A DNA stretch of 64,000 nucleotides, taken from the NCBI GenBank assembly GCA_965153455.1, contig OZ234502.1:11129495-11193494 (forward strand). Direction: 5' to 3'. Made by a program: the position numbers and the translations under genes. The DNA is from Sphagnum compactum (lineage: Eukaryota; Bryophyta; Sphagnopsida; Sphagnales). Numbering within the stretch: position 1 is the first letter of the stretch; each line of letters begins with the position of its first letter. Shown here piece after piece: positions 25,001 to 35,649 of the stretch. A model generated the notes under the pieces. It did not search any database. It saw nothing but the letters and a program-made list of their open reading frames with translations, and was not told the DNA's origin.

Positions 25001-25950
25001 ATGCCTTGACTTAGCGGATACCTTCTTTAGTGTTGTGCGTTTATTTGAATATATGAAGAACAGTCCATTTTGGTTTTGTTAATATTTCAGAATAATCACT
25101 GGATCTGATAACTGGTTCTTTGGAAAGGAATCAGACTCAGGGAACCACCAGTCAAGAATCCACAGTTTTAATAGAAAAAAATCAATAGAAAAACAGGCGG
25201 TTGGTTATATGGGCAATTTTTTTTGAGATTTTTTGAGAACCATGGTTATAAATATATATACATATATATCTAAATGAAAGACATGGTTTTTATATATACA
25301 TATCAAAACCGGGTGTTTTATTCTTTTGAGAACTGGAGTTATGAATCCCAAGAACTGCCCTGATAACTGCAGGTTCTCTGTTCCTGTTTCTAATGACCAC
25401 CACCCAACCCTGCAAATTTCCAATGTTTGGTGGGTATTTGATTTGGTTAATAACCACCAGTTTGGGTTTTCAAATATTTCAAAATCAGAAAACTGTGGGT
25501 TCTAGACATTCGAGGAAACAAATACTGCTTGAAATATTTCAAACATTTCAAAAACCTCTCTATAAACTGTTTGGCTTTCACGAAGGAACCTGCAAACAAT
25601 TGGCAGATTTTGGGCAGTTTTTGACTTTGTAGTAAAATTTGAGAACCATGATTAAGGTTCTTAATCCTGATTTTCAGAACTGTATTTAAGAACCGCCCTG
25701 ATACCTGGAGGATAGTTTCCAATACCCGCCCAACACTGGAAAATTCAGTGTTGCTGGATGGCAATGGATGCAAATTTGCATTCTTTTATTATTGGCGAAA
25801 TTTCCCTAAAAAGTGATTTTGGAGGTTTCCAGTGGCCAGAAGTGAGAGGAAAAAAAAGTAAACATCACTAGATTTGTATACATACTTGGTTTTCATTTTG
25901 TGTAGCCAAAAACATAGATGGATGATTAAAGATTTGTACTTTGTTTCTGG
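22010..25950. other. Intergenic DNA with scattered repeats
   Basis: No gene is supported. AGCCAAATTTGGCT-type palindromes occur at 22366-22379 and 24168-24181. An 18-bp tandem duplication (GAAGCATAAAACTAACTT) occupies 24755-24790. Two diverged copies of a GAACTGCCCTGATAACTGCAGG-like block lie at about 25330-25385 and 25675-25715, suggesting an old repeat family. Confidence 0.4.
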
Positions 25951-25952
25951 TT

Positions 25953-26430
25953 TATAGCCAGATTTGGCTAAACTTTGATTACCACTGTTTTTTAACATCT
26001 TCCTATGGATAATCGCCACTTTGGCTACAAACACAAATTTCTTTAAAAAAACACGTTCATGTAAGGCTCTTCTGGAAGGAGTAGAATTCTGCAGGACGCT
26101 AAGCCCCCTGCGAACGTTGCTGGTGTCGGTGCGGAGGTCCCGCGCAGCGCTCGCATGGTCCTCCCGCAGGACCACGGGACCACAAGATCTTTGCTTCTGT
26201 CTTTTCCACAAACGTCAGACACAGAAGACTTTTGTTGGGTAGCCAGCGAGCGACAGCAAGCGGCAGCGGTGTCGTCAACATTAGAAGTGAAAATTCTGAA
26301 CACTGATGTCAGGGACCATGGTAGCCTAGTCCCTGACTCACACATTGGCAATGTTTTTGCTTTGGGTCAGTTTTGTGATGTAACTAAAGTGGCGATCACC
26401 AGTGGAATATATAGCCAAATTTGGCTACAA
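25953..26430. mobile_element. Possible inverted-repeat element carrying a CpG-rich insert
   Basis: A segment containing the palindrome AGCCAGATTTGGCT (25956-25969) followed by ATCGCCACTTTGGCTAC (about 26013-26029) is mirrored at the right by AAAGTGGCGATCACCAG and AGCCAAATTTGGCT (26385-26426). Between them lies a CpG-dense stretch (about 26090-26290) unlike the AT-rich surroundings. On the plus strand it keeps an open frame of roughly 100 codons through 26155-26360, with no recognised domain. The layout suggests a non-autonomous element that captured foreign sequence, but ends and target duplication are not established. Confidence 0.3.
26308..26337. repeat. 9-bp hairpin inside the CpG-rich insert
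   Basis: GTCAGGGAC at 26308-26316 pairs perfectly with GTCCCTGAC at 26329-26337 across a 12-base loop. Confidence 0.45.
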
Positions 26431-26944
26431 GCTAATATAAAAATTCATAAAATTAAACGTCCTTTAATTTTTTTTGCTACCTTACTTGAACCATGTCAAT
26501 ATTTCTGGCTATTTTTCTTTAAAATTTTATCTATTTAAGGCTATTGAAAATCTTTTTAAACACTTCATTTTAACAATTTTAATTTTGTAAGTTTTCTTTT
26601 TGGCTATATGAATTAGCCAGCAAAGAAAAGGCTGCCTGCATATTGGATATACAGTTGGAGCCCGGGCGGATGTGGTGAAGAGAGCATTGATGAGGAGAGC
26701 AAATGAACTATTGAGCTGCTTGCTAATAATGTGTGAAGCCTTTATTGACATTGACACATTGAGACAGACATGGGAGGAGAGCATTGATGAGGAGCATCAA
26801 AGACGCTACAGTCAGGCGGCGAAATAGTATGTTAAACTATCAATAATGCCGGATAGAAAAACAACAGCTATGCTTAGACATTTAATTTTACGAGTTGTTG
26901 GTAACCCGTGGCTACGCCACTCCAGCCACCCCCAAGAAAAGGAG

Positions 26945-27120
26945 GGAGGACCCAAAAAAAACGAAAAAAAAAAACAAAAAAAACACCTCCCTTCACTCCC
27001 CCGTCCGGTCCTTTCCCGCCCGTCCCCCCCCCTGCTGGCCCGCCCCACCCCTGCTAGCCCCCCCCCCCCCCACCCCTACTGGCCCGCCCCACCCCTGCTG
27101 CCCACCCTGCTGCCGCTCAG
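26945..27120. repeat. A-rich then C-rich minisatellite tract
   Basis: An A-run region (26956-26990) is followed by a strongly C-rich tract (27000-27118). The latter contains about three copies of a 19-20-bp unit like CTGCTGGCCCGCCCCACCCC and a run of 15 or so C. Strand asymmetry is extreme. Open frames across it encode only Pro-rich or Gly-rich low complexity. Confidence 0.6.
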
Positions 27121-27890
27121 TAAAAAGTAACTTAGGTAAATTAGGTAACTTCGAAAAGGTAAAAACGGACAGACGGACGCACGCACGCACACCATGTTTG
27201 TAATTATATAAGAAAGATTAACCAGAGTCACATACCGAGCACAGGTGGAGATACTCTAAGAAAGCAAACATCGACATCACAGGCTGGAAACAGAAGCTAC
27301 TTCTTGCTGGCCGTAACTTACGTGAATGGGGAATCAGGGGTCTTTGTTTTTTTTCCCGATTTCTGTGATGTTGCTGAATTGACGATCATCTAGAAGACAG
27401 TTTTAGCCAAATTTGGCTATAAAAAACAGGATATGAAATTAAAAAAGTTCAAGCATCCTGAATATTTTTGGCTCGCACAAGAAGCCCTAGCCAAATTTAG
27501 CTACATGTCAGAGAGGAGGGAAGAAAAAAATGAGGATTCCTGACTTAGTTTGGCGATCTGCTGGAACATATACTCTAAATATGGCGAATTCAGACTCTGT
27601 TTATCCTCCAAATATAGAATCTTGAGGCCAATTTTTCCACTAAATAACCTTTGTATAAGTTGCAGGCACCCTTCTTTTGTTGCCATGGTGCAAAAATTCG
27701 CCACAAAAAGAAATGCTGGTTAGAACCCAATGAGAGAAATATGGCGATTTTTTCGAAATAAATGTCGAAATTTTGGCAATGTGAAAACCAAAAAACACAT
27801 ACTTTAAGCCATTAAAAATTCGAACTGGCTAAATTTCGCCAGGGGAAAAAAAAAACGCAACTGGTGGGATCAGTCCTGGTCGGTGACTAG
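27121..27890. other. Repeat-derived spacer
   Basis: A GGACAGACGGACGCACGCAC tract lies at about 27167-27190. Palindromes AGCCAAATTTGGCT (27405-27418) and AGCCAAATTTAGCT (27489-27502) recur with flanking sequence related to that at 26380-26430. TGGCGA/TCGCC words are frequent. No gene is supported. Confidence 0.4.
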
Positions 27891-27896
27891 TTTCAG

Positions 27897-28087
27897 GTGC
27901 AACTGGTGGCCCAGCCGGGCCATCACAAAGCAACCGGTTTGCAGCTGCAGTGCGAGAGGCCCTGTACGTACGGCTGCAGCAGCGACAGGGAGACGCGGAC
28001 GGCAATAATAATCAATCGATTGTCAGTCGTGACGCACGCTATGTGAAATCGGGCTGCAACTTCCTGTTTGCATTATTGCCTTGGTAA
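27897..28087 (+). CDS. Orphan coding-like exon, unknown protein
   Basis: A CpG-rich island holds a plus-strand frame of about 62 codons ending at a TAA at 28085. It begins right after a plausible acceptor (GACTAGTTTCAG at 27885-27896). The translation is non-repetitive and protein-like, including SNRFAAAVREALYVRLQQRQ followed by an Asn-rich patch. Third positions are GC-rich, unlike the AT-rich DNA on both sides. No partner exon, start codon or family was recognised. It may be an exon of a gene with very long introns, a captured gene fragment in a transposon, or a pseudogene. Confidence 0.3.
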
Positions 28088-31000
28088 AGTACGCATGTAG
28101 GGGTGCTTTTTTGACCCTGATCTCATTATTTTTACTCTGCAAATGACAAGTTTGTCCTACGCTGTGCCCCCACTGTCACCCTCTTCACACAAATTTGTTG
28201 GCCTTGCATACTACCAAGGCAAGGATATAGTGTTTAGATTCATTATAGAGGTATAGAAAGTAGCTCAAGGGATTGCAGCCCCTAGGTAATAAATAGGTCT
28301 ATTTTTGTACGTGGATTTTTGAAAGATGATATATTTTGGCTTGTGTTGAAACTTGAGATTAGTTATAGAGTTATAATATCTAGAAGGATTTTGGTTTCTT
28401 ATAGAGTACTTTTTGAAGATTATATTTTTGCATGGTGAAATAATTTGAGTTTCCAAAATTCTTCTTTTGCCTTAAGATACTTTTTAATGTAATTGGAAAG
28501 GCCACACACAGTGTGACACACCCCTTGTTATACTTGCTCACACTCATCTCTTTTTATATCTATAAGTGGGCTATTGGAGCTCTTTTGTTGCTTACTATTC
28601 ATGTGATTGGAGTAAAAGTATATGCCCTTGAAATGGTGTGCCCTTTTATGCCTTGTATGAGCAGGCAAACATCACAAATGTTGCCACACTTTAACTTCTA
28701 CATTATCATACATACTAAGTTTATGCACCCAAATCTCTCAGTACAAGGAGTTTGCCAATAAATTATTATTTTTTGCTTTGAAACTAATTTTCCACGAAAT
28801 ACAAGAGAATTTAAAACTTGTTGTTAGTGTAACTATAATTTTTGGACATTGGTAGAATTAGTTTTAAAAAATTTAAGTTTTGTAGTAGCCTAACATAATT
28901 ATGACCTTAGCTTATTTTGTGAATCATGCACTTGGCATCCTAAATTCTTGATGCCATTTTCCTAATGTGAATAAATAATTTTTGTAGAAGTGATTTTCCA
29001 TGTGCCAAAGTGCGTAAGGAAATTTTCTTAAATGCAAATAAATAGTCATTAAAAATGCTTCACTTTTAAAATAATTTTGAGCTAGGAAAATTTTACTAAC
29101 AACCAAATACAAGCTTAAGGTTGTTATTCATTAAATCCAAAAACATTTGTTGGATGATTTTAAAGGGCATGATAGGTTCGTAAGAATCACCATGATTCAC
29201 ACCTAACTTGATGCTTACACAATCTTTGACATGTGACTTTAGGTTTCCAACATCTTTACACCAATTGAGCTTTCAACAATTCTTCATTTCCTCACATCAT
29301 CTTGGCTTTAGGTTTGACAAGCAAATCAACATTTCTTGCTCATGGAATAGCACTAGCTGGTTTTTCCAATGGAAATGTTTTGGTGTGTTCTTATAGGGGT
29401 CAAAAAGTTAATAAGGAGCAAAGGTGCATGATTTATGATTTTTTGTGGTGAATAGTTTGTTTATTGTAACAACCTATTTTGGAATGGAAACATCTTTTCA
29501 AAGAACACCATTGTGTTGGAAAAGTTGTTGGAGGGGTTCAATGGTCGGTGAAAGGTTTTTTAGAAAAATAAATGACCACAACTTTGAACAATTTTTAATT
29601 TCAATTTGGATGTAAGAAAAAGGTGGAAGTGGAGCTAGACAATGAAACACTCAAAGCACCAACCATCCACCAAACAACATTTGTGCATGATGACTTTTGA
29701 CTCTCGAATGTATTTTCACATTTCAAGTTGGTATTCTAGATGATGTGTCAATTGAGTTGTGTGAACATGATTCTTCTTGTGTTGATGATCTTGAAGAAAA
29801 AATCATATTTCTTGTGCTCATATATTGAAGGAAAAATAATCATCCCCTTTGCATTTCTTGATTTCCTTGAAAGGATTTTGAAAATGGTATGATAGGAAAG
29901 CAAAGATCAACTTCATTGAATTGGAGGAATTGTGTCAATTCAATTTTGATGTCTTCGAAAGCCAAAATGGTTGTTATTCAAATTGTGGAACTGATGGTTT
30001 TGCTTGGTTTATTGAAAGGTGTAGCAAATATATTATTGTCAAGGCCCATTATCATTACACTATTGGTGTTTGCATGCACAACATTTCTATGATGACATCA
30101 AGGTTTTTTTTAATCCATCAAGGAATCGTGTTTTCTTTTTTACCTTCATTTAGCCATTCACAACATCCAAGTCTATATGGTCAACATGTTGTGGGAAAAA
30201 ATATTAGTACCGTGTAATTACATTGATTTAATCTGCACAAACTCTTGAACCAATTTGTCTTTGGACACAAATCAATTGAGGAGCCATAAGGAATGGCATT
30301 ATTATTTGTTATAGCTAAATTTAGTTTTAGGGTTTTTTTTTGGTGCCATTCATTTCATTCTTCAAACTTTGTGCTTAAAATTTCCTCATATCCTCTCTTC
30401 TCCATTGACCATTTCTTGGCATTGCGACTTGGGCAAAATCATGTCAAGTTACACTTGATAATCTGATTTATGTGTTGATTAATTGCTAGATACGCCATTT
30501 TCTACAAGTGATGTCTTTGTCCTTCATCTTTAGAATATGGGGGCACTCTATCACTTCATTGGTATGTTGGCCTCTACTTTTGAGCATTTCAAAGTTTGTT
30601 TATTACTAACTAACCTGATAAACCTACATGATAACAAAACAAATTACTTTTCCATAGCATTTTGAGAGGTCCTCTTTCTCTCCTTTCCAATAGGCATGAT
30701 TTTGTATATGTATTCATGTTTGTTGATATGTTGATAGATCTGAAATCCACAACCTTATCAATGGTTCATCTTTTGTTTATGTTTTGTTTATGCTTAATCA
30801 TAAGTATGTGGACGTTATTTGTATTCACAAAGAAATTTCTACTCCATCCATTTATGAATTGTGTATTTATAGTAATAGAAGAATACTTCAGCACCAATTT
30901 TTAACATGTTGGCTATTGAACAAGAGTTGCTAGTGTGATTCAAGCTTTCCATTCACATATGTCTTTTCCTCATCATCTAATGAAATATATTGAAGTTTGG

Positions 31001-31359
31001 ACATTGAACAAGACATTATCCACTTCTTAAGACACAAGGGGACTAAAAAACATATTGATGCAATTGTATCAATTCATTGGGAATATTTATTCGTTAAGGA
31101 GTTGAGAATATAGTCCAATGTTAGGAGCTTCTGCATATCATCCCCTTTTTTGTATAAATTTATATGTTAAAACCTTACAATAATGATTAATGTGAGGTGA
31201 AATTTTTCAGAACTACAAATGGGTTATTCCATAAGAAAAGAATGTTTTATTGTTTCAGCCATTATTTGTCACATTGATAACAATGTCAACTACTATATGG
31301 ACATGCCTCATGTATGATCTATTTTCTTCACTAAATAAGAAATCCATTACTACTAATTG
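28088..31359. other. AT-rich intergenic DNA
   Basis: No gene is supported. Frames at 29889-30217 and 30662-30904 are open for 65-100 codons in overlapping phases and may mark an unrecognised decayed element, but I cannot assign them. Confidence 0.4.
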
Positions 31360-32011
31360 ATTCACTACTAGGAAACATGGGTCCAGTTCACTAACCCATT
31401 TCACTAAAAGGCTTTAAAAGTGAAATAGGTTCACTAAATAGTGTGTTAGCCTCGTGCAATTTCACCATGAGAGAAATCATTTACACCTAATTCACCAAGG
31501 TTCATTTTTTTATTATTCAAATTGTTTATAAATTACTAGAAATATAATATTTATTGTATGCAAATATTTATTAAGATATTTGCTACTCATACAACTTTAA
31601 AAACATGTTGTAATTTGTATTAAATTGATTTTCATGAATGAAAAGACCTTTCGAAAAGCTTAAAGAAAATATTCTTCAAAATAAACTTCAATAAAATCTA
31701 CAATAATAAAAATATTGTATATGTATAAACTAATAATTAAGATGTTTACATATAATGTTAATATTTTATATAACATTACAAAGTATTTAAAATAATAATA
31801 TTATGTGTTTAATAGCTTAAAATATATTACACATTTAAGTGAATAATTAGATTATTATAACATAGAATTTATATTGATTAAATGTATGTTTAAAATGTGG
31901 AGAGATGTAATATAATATTATATATCATTATCAACAATCAAATATTTGGAAAAAAAATCAATGTTTTTTTTAATAGAATTATTCACAAATTGTGTTATTT
32001 GAAAAAAAAAT

Positions 32012-32360
32012 CTTCAAAACATATTGTTGAAATGTAATAAATAACAAAATTAAATGCATTTTCAATCAAATTATTTGATTTTCATTTTCTTAAAATATTT
32101 TTATATATGAAAATCTTGGAATATATATATATATATATATATATATTGGACAAAGTATGAAAAAGATAATAATGATGAAAGGAAAAAAAACTTCAAAAGA
32201 CCATTGTTGAAATGCATTAAATTGCAAGTTTCAAATGTATTTTCAATCAAATTAAATATTTAATTTCTCATTAATAATATTAAAGATGTGTACATCTTGG
32301 AAAATTCTTCTAAATTGATTTTTTTTTTCATTTGGACATAGTATGAAAAAGATAATAAGT
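32012..32360. repeat. Internal tandem duplication of the CACTA element
   Basis: Two diverged copies, with a period of about 179 bp, start at CTTCAAAA (32012 and 32191). Both contain ATTGTTGAAATG, TTTTCAATCAAATTA, and TATGAAAAAGATAATAA near their ends. The first copy carries the TA microsatellite. Confidence 0.6.
32121..32146. repeat. (AT)13 microsatellite
   Basis: A perfect 26-base AT dinucleotide run inside the CACTA element. Confidence 0.9.
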
Positions 32361-32819
32361 TAAAATTGGCTTTTGCAAAACATTTGGAAGTAAACTACAT
32401 AGTAAATACAATCATCACCATAGTTGTTTCAAATCAATTGAAGTGGTTGGATGGTGAAAGCAATAGATTATTATTTTGAAGATTCAAGGATCAAGTCTTG
32501 GTAAAAGTTTCCATGTGGTCGATCAATGGTGTATATTGATTGTATAGTTAACTTGTGTAAATAACATTTTTCTTAAGAATATAAATTGAAAGTTTTGAAT
32601 TAATATTTTAAAAATATTTTAATTGAAATAATAAATACCATGTGGCAGTTTTTAATTTGATTAATTCTTAGTGAATTCGTCTGTCCATACTAATCCATCA
32701 CCGATCACTTAGCAGTTTGATGAATTGACTAGTTTTTTAATCTAATGAATTAATAGTGATTTCACTTAAATGGTTAATGAAACTCCTAATGAATTAAGGA
32801 CACATCATTACTAGTGATT

Positions 32820-33954
32820 ATGACAGTTGCCTCTCATCACACAATCTAGTTATGTTTGATTGTCATCACAACTTCATAAAGTAAGAAATTAGTCAAATGG
32901 TGAATGATCAAAATTAACAAATTCCATTGATATTGACAAGTTCCTCAAATTTTTCCTAATGTACATCATTCATTAAATGTGTTTATAAACCATAAAAACA
33001 ATATGATTTTATTTTTATTTTTAAGAATCACCTTGAAATGAAAGAAAAATACATATATGAATTGGGCATTGTGTTTGTTTTTCATTTAAATTTTGGTTAT
33101 GAACTTGGCAAGGAACCAAAAATATAGGTGTTTTAGCTTCACAAAATAGTTCCAAATTACAGATTGTAAAACATCCTTGAACCACTTTGCTTTTCAATAC
33201 TGAAAATTAGAAAACCCTATTGTGCAAGAGTGAATGAAATAGTAGGTAGTGTCCTAAATAGGATTCCTTCAAATGATGAAATTCAAAACCAAGAAATATA
33301 GGATATAAATATTTTTTTCATGATTATATAAGTGTTTATTCAAACTTCAAGCAATAAAACAATAAAGAACCCAAAAATAATTTTAAAATTTTGCCTTTTG
33401 GGGGGGAGCTAAAGTTTGGGAATCAAAACCATTTCTCCTTGTCTTTTGACATCAAAAGCAATGTCGGTTGACTTTTCAATTCTAGGGGGACCCCTTAGTT
33501 CTAATTTGTAACATTTTTCAAAGGATCACTTTGGCTTGGTTCTAGTTCCTTGTCTCTTCGTTTTCAAATATGCATTCAAATATAATTCTAGTTTTTAAAA
33601 ATAAAAGGTGGTTCTAGTTTTGGTTTTTTAATTTTCAAGTTAGGCCAAATTTGGTTCCCAGTTTCATAATCATCAATTTCAAATAACCTTTGGTTCTAGC
33701 TCCAACATCCAAAATATTAAAATGAACTACAACCAAAGACAATTTAATTTTGAAATTTTATTCCAAGAAAAGAAAGATGATTAAAACACGTTTTAAAAAT
33801 CTTAAACTAATACAAAGTAGCCTATTTTAAAACCTTAATTTACACTAAATGTCTTTTAAAGATCGTAACTTTTTTTATCGTCATTGCCATGTGGTTCCAT
33901 GTCTAGGGTTTCCAAAATCATAGCTACCACTTTGAATGGCATATTGTCACCCTT
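32820..33954. other. AT-rich intergenic DNA
   Basis: No gene or clear repeat is supported. A short G-run (GGGGGGG) lies at about 33401. Confidence 0.45.
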
Positions 33955-34290
33955 GAAGACCCCAATTCTACCCTATTTCAAATCCCTATTTTTTAAATTT
34001 TCAAACCCCCCATAAAACCTTACTTTAGATCCCCCAAAAAATCCTTATTTTAGACCTTTAAATATATTCCAAACCCCGAAGAAAACCCTACTTCAGCTCA
34101 AAAACCATATTTCAAACTTTAAGAAGACTATTTTAAATTGTCGAAGATTCATTATTTAGCCCCTAAAAAACCCTATTTCAAACCTCAAAAAACCCTTATT
34201 TCAAACCCCCCAAAATCCCTATTTCAAACCCCAAAAATACTTTATTTTAGTCCCATATTTCAAACCTTAAAAATCCTAATTTAAGGTGCA
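33955..34290. repeat. Degenerate AAACCCTATTTCAAACCCC minisatellite
   Basis: Some fifteen imperfect copies of a roughly 20-bp unit with the core CCCTATTTCAAACCCC run through this interval, with variable spacing and many substitutions. It contains AAACCCTA words like the plant telomere repeat, but the unit is longer and the array is not telomeric. Confidence 0.65.
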
Positions 34291-34559
34291 AGAACATCCT
34301 AAAACAATGTGACATTATAAAAAAGGAACCCTAACACGAATCTTGACAATTTTTAAAGGTTCATCATATCCTAGGGTTAGGGTTTAGAAACATCAATCTT
34401 CATTGACCCATTGTTCCATTGCACAAAGATCTACAACAACAAAAATAAATGAGAATTTTAACACCACAACTTAAACTAAACATAGTCCATTAAAAAAAAT
34501 TAGAAAATTGACAAAATGCAAGAAATTGAAATTTCTACTTAAAATGTTTCCTCCAATTC

Positions 34560-35649
34560 AAGGAGCCCAATTGTCAATAATTCCTCATTTTTTGCCATCA
34601 TGTCGTCTTCCATTTTCATGAATTTTTTCATGGTTTCATGGGCACCAACATGGCATCATTTGGCCAATTCTTGTAGACGCTTTTAAGCATCTCAAAATTC
34701 TCAATCCCTAGTTGAGAACATCAAAGGTTCATGCATATATGCCTTCAATATTGAAAACCTTGTTGACCTTAATATGAGAGCCCACAATCCCCATAACTAC
34801 AAACCAACATAAGAAAACTATTGTTCATGCAATTTCCACCATGCCAATGGATCTTTGCACTTTTCTTTTATCATTTTAAAAATTTTAAAATGACTAAGTT
34901 GCTTTTTCACCACTGATGATGCCATTTCTTCTTTAGTCTCCAAAAGGTCATATGAAATTATGGTTTTAGAACTTTGCAACACTTGGGCATTGCATGACCC
35001 CAACAAGTTCGTACAAAAGGTGTTGGACAATCTCAAACTTCACAAAACACAATGGAGGTTAATGCAAAAGTCATGGTGCAAAGATTATTTTATTCACCTT
35101 TGACATATGCAAGAACATGGGCATTAAGCCCATGTTTTGTAACTAGATTAGTCACTTGTAAAGCCATAACACTTTTAGATGTGTTTTAAGTTTCAAAAAA
35201 TCCAATAGTTACATAACAAGGCTTTCATTTATCATTTAATAAATGGATGATAGGAACAAAAGTATTAACACCTCCCTTTGACATCCAAAGATCAAAAGAT
35301 ATAGTGCATGTATTACATGACACAAGAGATGGAGATACAAACCTTTCCTTGGTCACTTCAATAATCCTAGGTAAAATATTATGTATAAATTTTTGCGTTG
35401 ATGAAAAATTTGGTCAAGAATTTTGTCTTTAGAATCAATCTTTGAAAGATAGGTGCTCCAACAAATGATAGAAACACAAGTTCCTTTTTTTAAAGAATTT
35501 TCTGTCAAAGTTATTGTTGTAGGTGTTGTCATCACAACAACATTTTTAATAGAAGTAGAACCACAAAAATTCATTTCCAATGGAAAATTTGAAAGATTAT
35601 GTCTTTGTCTTCGCATAATTTGATATCTTTTATCCTTGTTCTTGTGCAT
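34560..35649 (-). pseudogene. hAT-family transposase remnant (catalytic and C-terminal parts)
   Basis: Minus-strand frames give consecutive parts of a hAT transposase. Upstream is FPLEMNFCG and a Thr-rich linker near 35500-35620. Then comes the start of the catalytic domain with SFDLWMSKGGVNTFVPII near 35250-35300, which includes the expected Asp of the DxW region. A middle part follows (QVTNLVTKHGLNAHVLAYVK, near 35110-35170). DPLAWWKLHEQ lies at about 34820, and GIVGSHIKVNKVFNIEGI (the C-terminal dimerisation region) and VYKNWPNDAM at about 34640-34790. Several in-frame stops and frame changes break it. It is more complete than the copy at 12.8 kb. Assignment rests on these hAT landmarks, recalled rather than searched. 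Confidence 0.68.

Larger units (their letters stand above)
31363..32816. mobile_element. Non-autonomous CACTA (EnSpm-type) transposon
   Basis: The element starts with CACTACTAGGAAAC and ends with TTACTAGTG, and it is flanked on both sides by the 3-bp direct repeat ATT (31360-31362 and 32817-32819), the target size typical of CACTA elements. Related sequence continues inward at both ends: after the tip come ATGGGTCC and AGTTCACTA on the left, and ATGTGTCC and AATTCATTA on the complementary right end. Subterminal TTCACTA/AGTGAA motifs are repeated, as in known CACTA elements. The 1454-bp body is AT-rich, has no open frame over 60 codons and therefore encodes no transposase. It contains a TA microsatellite and an internal duplication. 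Confidence 0.8.

Noticed and set aside
26846-27203. Proline-rich and Gly-rich proteins across the C-rich tract
   Set aside because: All frames are open only because of low-complexity composition.
33955-34290. Interstitial telomere array
   Set aside because: The repeat unit is about 20 bp and lacks runs of the exact seven-base plant telomere repeat.
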